DNA from: Chamaecyparis obtusa
Taxonomy: Eukaryota; Streptophyta; Pinopsida; Cupressales; Cupressaceae
Assembly (NCBI GenBank): GCA_027943335.1
Contig: BSBK01006024.1
Span: 134,001-198,000 of the forward strand
Direction of reading: 5' to 3'
DNA length: 64,000 bases
The notes beneath the pieces are model-generated. The model was given only the letters and a program-made list of their open reading frames with translations. It had not been told where the DNA came from and did not search any database. How positions within the stretch are numbered: position 1 is the first letter of the stretch; each line of letters opens with the position of its first letter. Position numbers and translations under genes: made by a program. This document shows, piece by piece, positions 12,201 to 24,490 of this stretch.

Positions 12201-13582
12201 AAGTTCCTTTTAGATACCTTAGTATCCACTTAACTGCTTCTCAATGAGCCTTCCCGGGATTGCTCATGAGTCTGCTCACAACTCCCACCGCATGAGCAAT
12301 GTCGGGGCAAGTAGAAACCATTGCATACATAAAGCTGCCAATTGCAAATTTATAAGGAATTTTCTCCATGAAGTCCTTTTCCTCGTGTTTTTGGACACAA
12401 TTCAGAACTTAAGTGAAAATGACTAGCAAGAGGAAGAGGAGCAACTTTTGCATCAGCCATGCCAAACCTCTAAACAACTTTATCAATGTATTGTTTTTGA
12501 GATAACGTAATTTCCTTCTTCTTCGTGTCTCTTGTGATCATCATGCCAAGAATCTTCTTGGTTGCCCCTAAGTCCTTCATGTCAAACTTTCTTGCCAATT
12601 TCTCATTTAACTCATTAACTATTATTTTATTTGTGTCAACTACTAACATGTCATCGACATAAAGAAGGAGAATGACGAACTCACCATTAGGAAGTTTCTT
12701 GAAGTAGACACATGGGTCTGATTCACATCTCGTGAAATTGTTTTCAGCCATGAAGCGATCAAATTTTATATACCACTGTCTTGGGGCTTGCTTGAGGCCA
12801 TACAAACTCCGATTTAGCTTGCAATAAAGATGCTCTTGTCCCTTCTTGACGAATCCTTGAGGCTGCTCCATATATAACTCTTCTTCTACATCACCATGTA
12901 GGAATGTGGTCTTCACATCAAGCTGTTCCAACTCAAGATCCCACAATGCTGCTAATCCCAAGACTGTTCGCATAGTTGTCATCTTGACAACCGATGAGAA
13001 GATCTCATTAAAATATATCCCCTTTTCTTGATCAAACCCCTTTACCACCAATCTGGCCTTGAAGTGTTTTCTACCTTCATCTTCTTATTTTAACCAGTAT
13101 ACCCACTTGTTCCTAAGAGGTCTTCAATTTGGCAGAAGAGAGACCAAGTCCCAAGTTCGATTTTTAAGTAAAGAATCCATCTCCTCATGCATCGCTATTT
13201 TCCATTTATCATTGTTGACATCTTTGAGAGCAACTTTAAATGTTGATGGTTCTGAAAATTTTGAAACAAGAATTGAAGGCTATGCTTCTTCAGCGAACAA
13301 TAACTCATAATCAGAGTATTTAGCTGGCATTTTCCTTTCTCTGGTAGATCTCCTTAATTGGGGTTCTACACTTTCTGTTTGATCTTGAACTAGTTCAAAT
13401 GGAGAACCAGATATTGAAGTTCTTTTAATTCCATGTTTAATTCCCTGCCTCTTAGTTTCATTGCACTTATTACTCCCCAGATTCTGCGAAGTTTTATGTG
13501 AAAGTCCTCCAAATTTTTCTATTCTCTGTCCAAAATCCTTTGCAATCTCAGAAGATGCAAAATTGTTGTGTCTTAGACCCAA
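12201..13582 (-). pseudogene. Copia reverse transcriptase, broken
   Basis: The main frame, 13051-12470 (193 codons), covers most of the copia reverse transcriptase: KGFDQEKGIYF, QLDVKTTFLHGDVEEELYM, the SLYGLKQAPRQWY signature, and the catalytic LLYVDDMLVV. TFLHG is the usual AFLHG position. Upstream, 13582-13280 gives the integrase-RT junction with LRRSTRERKMPAKYSDY. Between 13280 and 13051 and below 12470 the frame is interrupted. Enough survives to place the domain confidently. Confidence 0.9.
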
Positions 13583-14587
13583 ATCGCAAACTCCTTGAGA
13601 CTCTGCGTGAGTGTTATGCTCAAAGGCATCTTGTGTGGGATCAAATTCATTTGAGAGAATGGTAAGCGGTGTTATGTGGGATCCAATTCTCTGAGACTGT
13701 CATGTGCTTTGATCCCTGAGACTACCGTGAGTGCTCTGACATGTGTCGTGATCCCTGAGACTGCTGTGAGTTGGGAAGGAGTCAGCATCACTGCAATTTT
13801 CCATAGGAGTCCAAGGGGAGTGGTCTGCGGCAGAGCCAAGACCGTGTGGGGTCAAGGAAACATGACTCCCAAACACAGTATCGACTTCAGCTGGTGTGAG
13901 GGTAGTTTTATTGCCACCGCATGGAGTCAAAATAGAGGTACTCCCAAGCACGGTATCACCACCGGTTGGGGTCAAATTGATGTCACCATGAGGTAGGGAT
14001 ATGCGGTTTGGATTGTAATTTTTTGAGATTAAGGGAGGACCCAACTGATATGAGTTCCAGTCATTATCATTGGCCAAGGTTCCCGATGTTGAACTTTGTG
14101 ATAGCAAAGGCATAGGAGATAGAACAGAGATGGGAGAATTTGATGTGGGGTTAACATGTGAGTGGATGGGAGAATTTTTATTTCCATTGTCCATCATCTC
14201 AAATAGGGGAATATATTCTCTGATTGGAGTCTCATCTTTAGAATGAGGAAATATCTTCTCATTAAAGACTATGTCTCTGCTCCTTGTGATTTTCTTATCA
14301 GTTAGACTCCAAAGTCTAAAGCCAAAGTGTTGTTCTCCATATCCAACGAATATACAAGGCTGTGATTTAGGATCCAGCTTGCTTCTCTTCTCCTTAGGGA
14401 CATGTATGAAAGCCTGACAGCCAAAGACTTTAAGATGAGAGTATGAAACTCTTCTTCCTTTCCATTCCTCTTCCAAAAGTTCAACCTTGATGAAGGACTT
14501 CAATTTATTAAATACACCGAGCTTTCTCAAGTATTGTTCGATTAAGCCTTTTTGCTGCACCATTTTTTTAAGGGGTGTAGGGGACAA
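13583..14587 (-). pseudogene. Copia integrase C-terminus and repeat-expanded linker
   Basis: The frame at 14587-13700 begins with the end of integrase and gives the copia-typical SHLKVFGCQAFIHVPKEKR and PCIFVGYGE segments, then FRLWSLTDKKITRSRDIVF. It then runs into a Ser/Thr/Pro-rich linker with internal repeats. LTPTGGDTV returns as LTPAEVDTV, and SSLRDHDTC returns as GSLRDQST. The linker between integrase and reverse transcriptase is normally variable in copia elements, but the DNA-level repetition is unusual. Confidence 0.85.
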
Positions 14588-15512
14588 CTTTCACCCTGTG
14601 AATGCCATTATCTGCACAATAATTATCAAACTCCAGCGAACAAAACTCACCTCCATTATCCATTTTCAAGCATTTAATCTTGTGACCTCTTTGGTTTTCA
14701 ACAAGAGCTTTGAAAACTTTAAACTTAGAAAATACTTCAAATTTATTTGTCATCATGTATATCCAAACTTTCCTAGTACAATCATCAATGAAAGTAATGA
14801 AATATTTAGCAACTCCTAAGGAGCTTACCTCGGTAGGACCAAAGACATCCAAGTGTACAAGTTCCAATGGTTTTGCCTCCATGTCATGCCCATCTTTCAA
14901 GAAGTTGACCCACTTTTTCTTGCCGTAAAGACAATGTTCACAAAACTCCAAGTTTTCTGATTGGAGACCCAATAGTTGATCCCTTTTGAGCATTACCTCT
15001 AGTCCTTTCTTGCTCATGTGGCCTAATCTTTGATGCCAAAGTGTCGCATCGCTTCCCACAACTGTCATAGTAGCACCTACTTCGGTAGGCTTTTCAAAGA
15101 GATATAGACTACCAACTTTATTGCCCTTGGCAATGATCCTCAAACCCTTGGTAACTTTCCAAGTGTCCGGATGAAAGTGTGGATGATATGGTTGTGCAAA
15201 GAGCTGACTAACGAAAATCAGATTTCGCCTCAACTTGGGAACATGGTGAACATCCTTTAACAACCAATGGCCATTGTCTTCTAGCTGCAACATAATGTCA
15301 CCTTTGCCAAATATCTCACAAGACTTATTGTCTCCAAGAAAAACTTCTCCAAATTGTCCTTCATGGTAATTTGTGAAGCAATCTGTACATGAAGTGGCAT
15401 GGAAGGAGGCTCTGGAATCTATCACCCAAGAATCTGATTTTGTGTCACTTGTAGAAAGAATTAAAGCAGTTTCATCTATCTCATAGGCTATATTAGTTTC
15501 ACTATTCCTCAC
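14568..15512 (-). pseudogene. Copia protease and integrase core
   Basis: The protease motif reads WVIDSRASFHAT; the family has DSGAS, so Gly is replaced by Arg. It is followed by the GAG-pre-integrase zinc region LWHQRLGHMSKKG with a CEHCLYGKKK pair. The integrase core then shows the first catalytic Asp in LVHLDVFGP and the second in CLKMDNGGEF. The open frame is 314 codons, the longest intact piece of the element. It is in another frame from gag, so at least one shift lies near 15510. Confidence 0.9.
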
Positions 15513-16282
15513 TTTTTCTTGTTCTTTCTTGTAAGCCCGACAATTTCGTTTTGGGTAGCCAGGTTTACCACAAAACTAGCACTCTCCATTCCTACCTCTT
15601 GACTTTGATCGATTGGGTGATCTAGATTTCTATGATTGTAATTATTATTATTATTACCTCTATGATGGTTTCTTCCCCTTCTCTTAGTGCTGAACATGGT
15701 AAGAGCATCACCGGATGGGGTGTCTTTGTTACTTCTTCTCATATCTTCACTAAACAAAGTGGCAACCACTTCATCGTAGACCAACTTCTTCTTCGTGGAA
15801 TTTGAAGTGCTAACAACTATAACTATGGGATCCCAACTATCGAGTAAGGAACAAAAGATGATGGCTTTGGCTTCGTCATCTTGTGTCATACCAACCGAGG
15901 TTGCTTGACATAATAGTGTTCAAATCATTTATATGATTTGACATCGTAATCCCTTCATTTTCAGCTTGTAGAGTCTCTTCATAATGAAGATTTTATTTGC
16001 AGTCGATGCCATCTCATACATGCTCTGAAGCTTGTCCCAGACTTCTTTTGTTGTCTTTTCGTTCAAGAAATTGAACAAGACATTTTGCGATAGCAAAAGA
16101 AAGATTGATGTCATTGCCTTATCATCAATCTTCTTCCAACCTTCATCTGACATCGCAGCTGGTTTGTTGGATTTTCTTTCGATTGTGATTGCTAAATCTT
16201 TCTTAATCAGCAAGGAACGCATCTGCACTTTCCACAAGCTAAAGTTCTTGCCTACGAATTTCTCCACTTTCGTATCCTCCAT
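15509..16282 (-). pseudogene. Copia gag
   Basis: It begins MEDTKVEKFVGKNFSLWKVQM just after the leader, the usual copia gag start, and continues through LLIKKDLAI, FLNEKTTKEVWDKLQSMYE and KLYKLKMKG. A shift near 15930-15900 precedes the C-terminal half (IIFCSLLDSWD, ATLFSEDMRR). The zinc knuckle near 15580 lies in another frame as C-stop-FCGKPGYPKRNC. One codon is a stop and the usual His is Tyr, so the nucleic-acid-binding motif is lost. Confidence 0.88.
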
Positions 16283-16320
16283 CTTTCTAGAAATTCAACC
16301 CCGATTTCCAATCTACACAA

Positions 16321-16338
16321 CTTGTGCTCTGATACCAA
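16321..16338 (-). other. Primer-binding site of the copia element
   Basis: TTGGTATCAGAGCACAAG on the minus strand, one base inside the LTR, matches the initiator tRNA-Met type. Confidence 0.88.
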
Positions 16339-16339
16339 T

Positions 16340-16605
16340 TGAAAGGATTTGAATGCAAAAAATAAATAGTAGACACAAAGTATAATAGACAAATACAAAA
16401 CACCAGTATTTATCCTGGTTCACCACAAATGTGGCTACGTCCAAACTGCAGAGTATTGTATTAATGTCAAAAAGATCGTTTACAAATGAGTAGGAGCAGC
16501 ATATATAAAGGCTCCAATGATATTACATAATAAAGAGTCTTCGAATTGAAGAGTCACAATAAGAGCGAAATAAATATTATGACTGTTGGCCTTCACTTCT
16601 CAACA
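16340..16605 (-). repeat. 5' LTR of copia element
   Basis: 266 bp, ending CTCAACA on the plus strand and followed by the CTCTT duplication. It matches 11383-11631 apart from about a dozen substitutions and a 15-bp indel. Confidence 0.92.
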
Positions 16606-16610
16606 CTCTT

Positions 16611-18135
16611 TACTTTCCAAATAATCAAATAATGGTTGCAATACTCTTCCACATTACATACAGGCGTTACCCAGGTCTTTATTTGAATTCAGTATTTCAT
16701 TTCTATTCTCATTTTTATTCAACAATTCCTATCAACCCTCAATTGTATTCAGTGGTTCTTTCATTCTAGAATTGTGATAGCACCATCTACTTTCAGAATA
16801 GTTGAATCATGGATTCAGTACTTATCCAAATCCTTGCAGCTTATACTCAAATGCCTATTTGTATTGAATGGTTGATGCCATACTTTCCTCTAAATGCACT
16901 CAAGTAATCTTTCCGAGTGCCTAGGTTCTTCGTAGTTTCACTCAATATTCAAAGGAAAACTAGCATAGCTAACTCTCTGAGTTTGAGATTAATTTTTCAA
17001 TTGAAATTAAAACCAAGAATGAAATTTCATAATTTTCTGATGTTGTCTGGTGCACCCAGAGTAAACAATTAAGTGAGCCAAACATCGATAATGCACCTTG
17101 GTTATACAATTAGTTATTCTCAGTTGTGTTCCTTTAACATAGTTGACTGATTTTGAAGTTTATTACCAATGTGTTTTCTGTGACTCAAATTTTACACCCG
17201 GGCTTGTCAAGTCATTCCCAAGTCCGAGTCTTGCACCAACATGGCAATACATGACGATAAGATAAAAGGTTATGATTCAATACTTACTCTTTGACTTACT
17301 AGTCTTTCCAAGTCTGATCACCATTCCTGTGACAATGAATTAAATACATTTTTTGCATTTGCGAATAACAGTTGATACTATACACAATAAATTTTTGATC
17401 TTATTTTTATGGACCAAAAAATACATGTTCATATAAATTTATTTCTAGTACATTATATTTCATCAAGGACCTTTCTTATGCATTTTTTATAGTTGTAGAA
17501 ACGGTTTCAAAGATTTTCCCTTTGTAGAACATGCAGTCTTGTGATTTCAAAGTGTTACAGTGATGTTGTGATCTAGTAATATTCTAAGATAAATGGAACA
17601 TTTGTTACATTCTAGATATAGAAAAGTGCTCATTGTAGAAATTTCAAAATATTATGCTCTGAGAGATATATACAACTTCAAATAATAAATTCTTGTTATT
17701 TTTCATGAGAGGTATTCACATAAAGACGAAAAACATATATATTATGGTTGAATCTACTTCCCTATTATTGTTGTGGCATTATATGTTGTCATTTGTCACT
17801 AATGCACAACTACAAACACCCATTTCTGAATCACTTGGTAGGGTTTATATTCCTCATCTGCCTCCATGAAAACTGCACCTTGCCATAGAAAAATATTAAG
17901 AAAATGAGTTACTATGATTATAAAAAAATTAAATTATTTTACAAGAAGAAAAAAGGAGAACAATCATTCTAATAGTCAATAGTACACAAACTACCTACGT
18001 CAAAAGAAGTCTACCTATTGTTGATTAGGAGGAGCTAGAATTCTCCCCATTTTTCCTCCAATCAATAGCTTGGGTTTTTGCACTAGCACTTGGACGACAA
18101 GCTTGTGCATGGATTGCTCCCCATGAACAATGGCT
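16611..18135. other. No gene recognised
   Basis: AT-rich single-copy-like DNA. No frame longer than about 60 codons, no LTR ends and no tandem repeats were seen. Confidence 0.6.
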
Positions 18136-18164
18136 AATCATGTCCAATTTCAATACTTGACATT
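18136..18164. repeat. Left copy of a 29-bp imperfect repeat flanking a solo LTR
   Basis: Starts AATCATGTCCAATTT and ends TACTTGACATT. It recurs at 26744-26772 with two substitutions. It directly precedes the LTR start TGTTAG at 18165. Confidence 0.8.
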
Positions 18165-18248
18165 TGTTAGTATTTTTCAGATTCTAGCTAGGAATGTCCA
18201 ATCTATAGAGATCTTTCAATGCTAAGCACAGGATAAAAGAAATGATTA
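18165..18248 (-). repeat. Copia-like solo LTR, first part
   Basis: Starts TGTTAGTATTTTTCAGATTC, the same as the LTR at 8718, and continues through the AATCTATAGAGATCTTTCAAT-type words of that family. It is cut at 18248 by a chromovirus whose target duplication is GATTA. The orientation follows from the related element at 4879-9543. The rest is at 26089-26743. Confidence 0.8.
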
Positions 18249-19808
18249 TGATGGGAAAGCTAGGATAGACTAGCTAGTCTATGCTCTGAACCTTTTCTAA
18301 GGACTCAAGTGTGCTCTGACACCTATGCTTGATCTATAGGATACTTGATACATTCAAGTACCCCTTGATCTGCCTAACTAACCCACCAAGTTACACAAGT
18401 TCAACTATCTCCATGACAAACTTTGCTTTCAGGCACTAACCCTTACATTGGCTCAATAAGGGTCTTTTTGCTTCCAGACCTACTCCACATCCTAACAGTG
18501 AGTTCTAATGAGTTCCAAGGACTTTTTATGGCTATGGTCACCTTTTCAAAGCATTGATAAGATTTGGGGATCACCCGATTTGGTAGTTCCTTTGTAATCT
18601 AGGGCTACAAGGAATTGCCAATTAGGCCGCCTTTCGGATTTGTAGGGCTTGTTACTCCTTCCCTATGCAAAACCAAAATTCTTGGCCTTAAGGAATTCTC
18701 ATACATATGCCTCAATCTCAAGGATTTTTGAGGTCTTAAGTGCCCATGTGACTGTACAGGTTATATGGCAAAAATGAGGGTTTCAAGGGTTTTAAAACCT
18801 CCTCTCTGTCTAGGTCTTTAATAACCTACTTCCTTGACTTTCCTAACCTCCTCCTTATCACCAGACAACCTTCATAAATGTAATGTGACTCCCTCAAAAG
18901 GGTAAGTGTTGAAACTCCACCCACTGTGCTATAGAGTCCTCCTAGTGCTGATTGTCCCTAGCCGAACTGAGCATAGTTCGCCTAGGGCTTCCACAAACTC
19001 ATGTTTGTTTGCTTGCTCTAGGGCCCTGCATCATAGTACATATCCATTAGGGTCTGTAATTTGAGAATCCATGATCCCGTGGGTTTTCCATGGTGGATAC
19101 CAAAGATACAGCCCTAACACCCCATGTTCCTCAAGACTGAACAGGGAACAGTATAGAGCAACAGTAACAAGAAAAAGACAACAACAATACTCTAACAAAT
19201 GAAACCACTATACACAATAAAGTTTTAAACACACAAAATGAATCACACAATAAGATTCCACACAAAGCTTTTTGTATTTATAGGTATTCAGTCATCCAAC
19301 AGTAACTGTTACACACAATTCTTCACCAATCTGCCTCTTCGTACTGTAGCTTCACAAATCTGACAACCAACCCGTACATTAGGGTTATAAAAGGCTTAAA
19401 TATGCTTGTCTAGGAGTGAGTGTCAAGTGTTTAGGGTGTATTAAGCCTCTTAGCTTAGGTAGTCATTACAAAACAAAAAGTTGCTTAGCAACTTTTGAGC
19501 AACTCTTGCTCACACATCTTAATAGACCACTTCTAGGCCTTCCAAAGCACTCATGTGCATCACATGACAACTAATCACTAACTCCTATACCACTATTCAA
19601 GAAAAATCCCAAAAACCTCAAGTTGACACTTTGCTTGAGTTAATGGGCAAAGCAAACTTAAGAAGACTAGCAGACCTCTAGGACTAACACAAAGCCTAGA
19701 CAGGACCAAAATTGAGTCCAACTCCATTGTGACTCTTATTCCAAATACAAAGCATTAACACACCAAAAACAAGAAGGTGAGGGCCCTCTTCGAGGTGCTC
19801 CTACACCA
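18249..19808 (-). repeat. 3' LTR of chromovirus
   Basis: 1560 bp, TGATGGGAAAGC to CTACACCA on the plus strand. It lacks the 20-bp palindrome found in the other LTR at 25757-25776. On the minus strand it follows the purine tract TTGAGGGGGAGTA at 19809-19821. Confidence 0.93.
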
Positions 19809-19821
19809 TACTCCCCCTCAA
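19809..19821 (-). other. Polypurine tract of chromovirus
   Basis: TTGAGGGGGAGTA on the minus strand, immediately before the LTR. Confidence 0.85.
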
Positions 19822-19827
19822 CACAAG

Positions 19828-20262
19828 CTAAGGTACCTTGGGGTCTAGAAGAGCTAGATCAATCCCAAACTTCTTGAACTGTCCTTCTTTTACCCAGGTG
19901 GCTTCAAATTCGGGCTGATCCTTCCATTTGATTAGGTGCTCCATATAGATTTGATGTATGGTTGCCTTCTTCACCTTGGATTCTAAGATGCTCTCTACTT
20001 TAGTCGGTTCCTTCTTAGGCATGGCATTTGTGTCTATGTCTTGTAATACCTTAGGTGGACCTGTTTCTTGCTGACTAATATCACCCTTGAATCTGATCAG
20101 GTCTGCAACATTGAACACCAATGAGATGGCTAAATTTGAAGGCAAATCCACCTTGTAAGCATTTTCTCCATACTTTGCTAAAACCTTGCATGGACCTACT
20201 CTTCTCATTTGCAGTTTATTAGGCATGCCTTTTTTCATTCTTGCCTTGTTAAGATGGACCAT
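19828..20262 (-). pseudogene. Chromovirus integrase C-terminus with chromodomain
   Basis: The frame covers the integrase tail (GPCKVLAKYGENAYKVDLP) and a C-terminal chromodomain beginning at VESILESKV, with the aromatic and acidic core HLIKWKDQPEFEATWVKE. The chromodomain is the mark of the chromovirus lineage and is thought to guide integration by binding chromatin. A stop at about 20281 separates it from the rest of integrase in the same frame. Confidence 0.92.
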
Positions 20263-20283
20263 AACATAGTCCCCAATCTGAAA

Positions 20284-21241
20284 CTATACCTCTTTCCTCT
20301 TTTCATCCACTTTAGCCTTGAGTCCTTGAGTGGACTCAAAAATGGTTTTCTTCACTTTCTCTTGAACCTCCTTGATGGTTTGGGTAAAATCTTCAGCTTG
20401 TCCACTCTTCAGCTCCATAGAACCTAAATCTCTCAACTCACACACTCCTCTAGGGTGTCTTCCATAGCCTATCTCAAAAGGACTTCTTCCTGTGGTCCTG
20501 TTCACACTATCATTATATGCATATTTAGCCTAAGATATAACAAGATCCCAAGTCTGCCCATACTCCTTTGTTAAACACCTTAGCAAGTTGCCAAGCACCC
20601 TATTGATGACCTCAGTTTGACCATCAGTCTGAGGATGGTATGCTGAACTGAAAGAGAGATTAGTTCCCAGCCTTCTCCATAAGGTTTGCCAAAAATGACC
20701 TATGAACTTGCTATCCCTATCTGACACAATGCTCAAAGGGAGTCCATGAATCCTAACTATCTCTTTGAAGAAGAGGTGCTACATAACTTGCATCATGAGT
20801 TGTCTTGCAAGGAATAAAGTGACTCATTTTAGAGAACCTGTCAACCACAACATAGATGCTATCCATACCTGATTTGGTTTTAGGGAGTCCAACCACAAAG
20901 TCCATGCTTACACACTCCCAAGGCCTATTTGGAATTGGTAAAGGTTGATAGAGTCCTGCATTACTTGAACCTCCTTTAGCTCTTTGACATATCCCACATT
21001 GCTCAACATACCTCTTGACATCCCTTGCTAGCTTAGGCCAAAAGTAGTATCTCTGTACTAACTCCAATGTCTTGTTTATGCCAATATGTCTACTTAGGCT
21101 GCCATTATGCTTCTCTTGGATCAGATTTTCCCTCATGGATCCTCTAGGTACACAAAGTTGATTACCTTTAAACAACAACCCATTTTGAAGGGTGTAATCT
21201 GCAAACTCACCATGAAAGATGTTCTCAAACTCTAGGCACAC
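20284..21241 (-). pseudogene. Chromovirus integrase: zinc-binding domain and core
   Basis: The first frame (21241-20753) gives the HHCC zinc region, HNGSLSRHIGINKTLEL then CGICQRAKGG, and the catalytic-core start WECVSMDFVVGLPKTKSG. The next (20736-20530) continues IVSDRDSKFIGHFWQ with the second catalytic Asp, and HPQTDGQTEVINR with the Glu. The third (20505-20284) covers NRTTGRSPFEIGYGRHPRG. The first piece is out of frame with its neighbours, so a compensating pair of shifts lies near 21340 and 20745. Confidence 0.92.
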
Positions 21242-21294
21242 CTTGTAGGCTTGTGAGAAGTCTTCATCTTCCTCATATAAGTCTTTGAAACTTG

Positions 21295-22920
21295 CTATTC
21301 CAATGCTTTGCAGCTGTACCTCTTGGACATCAATAATTTCCTACTCAAGGCATCTGCAACCTTGTTAAGCTGCCCCTTCTTGTGCTTGATTGTAAAGGTA
21401 AAGGATTGGAGATACTCCATCCATTTCAAGTGCCTGTTACTCAGCTTTTCTTGAGTATTTATGTAGCTTAAAGCCTGATTATCAGTATAGACAACAAATT
21501 CTTTGGGCAAGAGATAATGCCTCCACTTCTTGAGAGATTGTACCAATGCATACAACTCCAAGTCATAAAATAAATATTTCTTCTTTGCCTCATTAAGATT
21601 CTCACTGAAGAATGTCACAGGCCTTCCTTCTTGATTTAAAACACCCCCTACTATTGTACCACTTGCATCACATTCAATGGTAAAAAATTTATCAAAAGTA
21701 GGTAAGAGTAGGATAGGTTTAGTGGCTACCTCTTGCTTCAATGTTTGGAATGCTTTCCCAGCTGCTTTAGTCCATTTGAACTTAGTTTTCAGCCCTCCTT
21801 TGATAGTATCCAATACTGGTGCACAAATCCCACTGAAGTTCCTGATGAACTTTCTATAAAATTGGGATAAACCATGAAAACTTCTAACTTTTGTCCCTGT
21901 TTTTGGGGTATGCCAATTCAAGATTGCCTCCACCTTGCTTGGGTCCATTTTCAAAGTACCTTTGGACACCACAAAGCCCAAATAAATCAGCTCTTATTGC
22001 ATGAACTCACACTTTTCCAGATTGATGGCTAATTGCTCTTCATGTAGCTTCTTCGTTACCAACCTTAGGTGCTCAAAATGTTCTGATTTTGTCTTGCTAT
22101 AGATGAGTATATCATCTAGATATGCCACCACAAATCTTCTTGTGAAGTCCTTCAAGACCTCATTCATTAACCTCATGAAGGTGCTTGGGGCATTGGTAAG
22201 CCCAAATGGCATGACAAGACATTCATACAATCCACCAGTGGTTTTAAAAGCGGTCTTCCACTCATCACCCTCCTTTATTCTGATTTGGTGATAACCACTC
22301 TTCAAATCCAACTTTGTAAAATACATAGCACCTCCTAAGCAATCCATCGAATCCTCTATTCTTGGAATGGGGAACCTATACCTAATAGTGATCCTATTAA
22401 TAGCCCTTGAATCTGTGCAAAGTCTCCATTTTCCTCCTTTTTTGGATGCCAAAACTACTGGGACTACACATGGACTTATACTCTTCTTGATCAGCCCTTG
22501 ATCCAACAACTCTTGCACTTGCCTTGCTACTTCCTTATTCTAATCCGGGGTTAGCTTGTAGGCTGCTTTGTTAGGTAGAGAAGCACCAGGAACAAAATCA
22601 ATTTGATGACTTATTGCTCTTCTTGGAGGTAAAGTGGCAGGGGTTCCATCACTCACTATATCTTTGAATTCTCTCAGCATTTGTTGCACTTCCAATGGTA
22701 AATCTACCTTCAACTTCTTGTCTTCCTCCTTTGGTTTCACCATAATAGAACATCCTATGGTCTCCTCATCCTGTAGAGCATGTAAGAACTCTTTACCACT
22801 GCTAAGCAACACACTAGGTGTCTTAGAAGTTCCCTCTTCATTCTCTATTAAGGACTGAATTTTGAAAGTCCTCCCATCCTTCTTGAAAGCAATGGAGTTT
22901 TCCTCTCCATCATAGACCAT
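21295..22920 (-). pseudogene. Chromovirus reverse transcriptase and RNase H
   Basis: One frame with two stops. The reverse transcriptase shows [55 protein letters not shown], and the catalytic [11 protein letters not shown]. RNase H follows with FTIECDASGTIVGGVLNQ, YDLELYALVQSL and VVYTDNQALSY, so its main acidic residues are present. The upstream part (22920-22540) is the linker after protease. The TAG after LTPD (about 22540) and TAA after EFMQ (about 21990) stand at Gln/Lys-like positions. Confidence 0.94.
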
Positions 22921-23052
22921 CTTTCTATCAAACTACTAGGGTCTTCCCAATAGAAGATGGCATGCATCCATGGGTAAGACATCACAAAGAATTCTGTCTT
23001 TATAGCCTCCAATAGAAAACTCTACCCATGTCTGCTCATTAACTAGCACACT

Positions 23053-23301
23053 CTACTCTCGGTTCAACCAAGTCATCTTGTAGGGGTTTGCATGTGGAAC
23101 CTTAGTGAGTTTAAGCTTCTTTGTTGCTTCCTCTGCTATGATGTTATCAGTAGACCCTGAATCTACTATAACCTTGCATACTTTGCCTTGTATCTTGCAC
23201 CTGACTCTAAAAAGAGCCCTTCTTTGCTTTGGTTCACCTTGATTAGGCTGCCTTATAAGCACCCTCCTGAACACAAGGTTCTCCCCCATTTCTAATTCCA
23301 A
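23053..23301 (-). pseudogene. Chromovirus aspartic protease
   Basis: The active-site motif VIVDSGSTDNIIAEEATKKL is intact, with the catalytic Asp in DSG. A TAG follows at the position after MTWLNRE. The frame then continues through a GRP-stop-stop-FDRK segment near 22930 where LGRPW-type sequence is expected. The double stop fits Trp and Gln codons hit by transitions. Confidence 0.9.
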
Positions 23302-23399
23302 TTTGCTGACCTCATTAGTGCACGAGTTGTTGCTGTCCTCTTGGGTATAGGCTACCCTCTTCTCATTATGTGAGGCTAATGGTTTGTCAGGACACCTAT

Positions 23400-24417
23400 A
23401 GGTAGGGTGTCCAAGCTATCCACACTGATAGCACTTCATAGTGGCAAAGTAGGAGCTGCTCCTTCCTGTTCCTCTTCCTCTACTTCCTTGAGAACCTCTT
23501 CCTCTACCATAAGATCCTCTTGTACTATTTTATGTACTTTGTTCCAAGAGTCTGCTCTCACCTTGGTTTCTTGATTCACCACCTCTACTAGAACCTCCTC
23601 TTTGACCCCCTCTAGAATCTCTACCTCTTCCTCTATTCTTGGAATTAGGTTCTTGCTTTCTCCTCTCTTTTTCTTCAAGCTTTTGTGCCATATGCTGACA
23701 TCCAAGTATGGTGGTACGAGTGAACAAACTCATCTTTTTTGCTATCCTCCATTTCAAACCACTGAGGTACCTTGCCACTTTAATGCTTTCATCTTCTTGG
23801 ACTCTGGATCTCAAGCTCAATTTGTGGAACTCTTCAGTATAAGTAGCTACATCCATTTCCTTCTGTCTAAGTGTCAACCTTTTCTTATGCTGCTGTATTT
23901 CATAATCAGCTAGTAAGTATGCTTCCCTGACTTTGTTGACCAGACCTTTCCAATTAGAGATTGGATTCTTTCCCTCTTTCTCCCTTTCACCTTGCAAGTA
24001 GTTCCACCAGGTTAATGAGTGTCCTCTCAACCTAGATTTGGCCACCTTGACCTTCTGTGCTTCTAAGACCTCTTCACATTCAAAGTGATTCTCCATGCCT
24101 TCAATCCATTGCATGACAAGCTCGATATCCATCCTGCCAGTCGGTAATGGGACACCTTCAAGTGCCTTGCCTGTGATAGCCTTCAGGGCTTTGAGAAACT
24201 ACTCATATTGTGTTGGAGGATCAGGTGTAGGTACATCATCATCATGAGTCTTCTCTTTTCCCTTAGCGCCCTGCTCCTCCATTTTCACATTCACCTTATC
24301 GGCTTTTTCTTGGACATCATCCAAGAGTTGTTCCATCTGATACAACCTTTCCTGCAGGAGTCTATTAGCTTCCTCTTGATCTTCTACTTTCTTGGCAAGC
24401 TCTGCATTGGTCACCAT
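23400..24417 (-). pseudogene. Chromovirus gag with broken zinc knuckle
   Basis: It starts MVTNAELAKKVEDQEEANRL, a coiled-coil-like N-terminus rich in Glu and Lys. After a TAG near 24200 it continues in the same frame through the capsid core (MQWIEGMENHFECEEV, GHSLTWWNYLQGERE, RQKEMDVATYTEEFHKLSL, YLSGLKWRIAKKM). A Gly/Arg/Ser-rich segment follows. The zinc knuckle near 23433-23395 reads CYQCG-stop-LGHPTYRC. Only the one stop spoils the CX2CX4HX4C pattern. Confidence 0.92.
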
Positions 24418-24490
24418 TTTCTATTTTTTAGATGATCCACTTGATTCTTCTGTTGGTTGAAACATCCACCCTTCACTTCCCAAGCCTTAA

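Larger units (their letters stand above)
11383..16605 (-). mobile_element. Ty1/copia retrotransposon, complete structure but decayed
   Basis: Short LTRs (11383-11631 and 16340-16605) bound gag, protease, integrase, reverse transcriptase and RNase H in copia order on the minus strand. The 5-bp duplication CTCTT is intact at 11378-11382 and 16606-16610. A primer site lies inside the right LTR and a purine tract (AGGTGGGAGT) inside the left. Frames shift several times and carry stops, so it cannot make a polyprotein. Confidence 0.93.
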
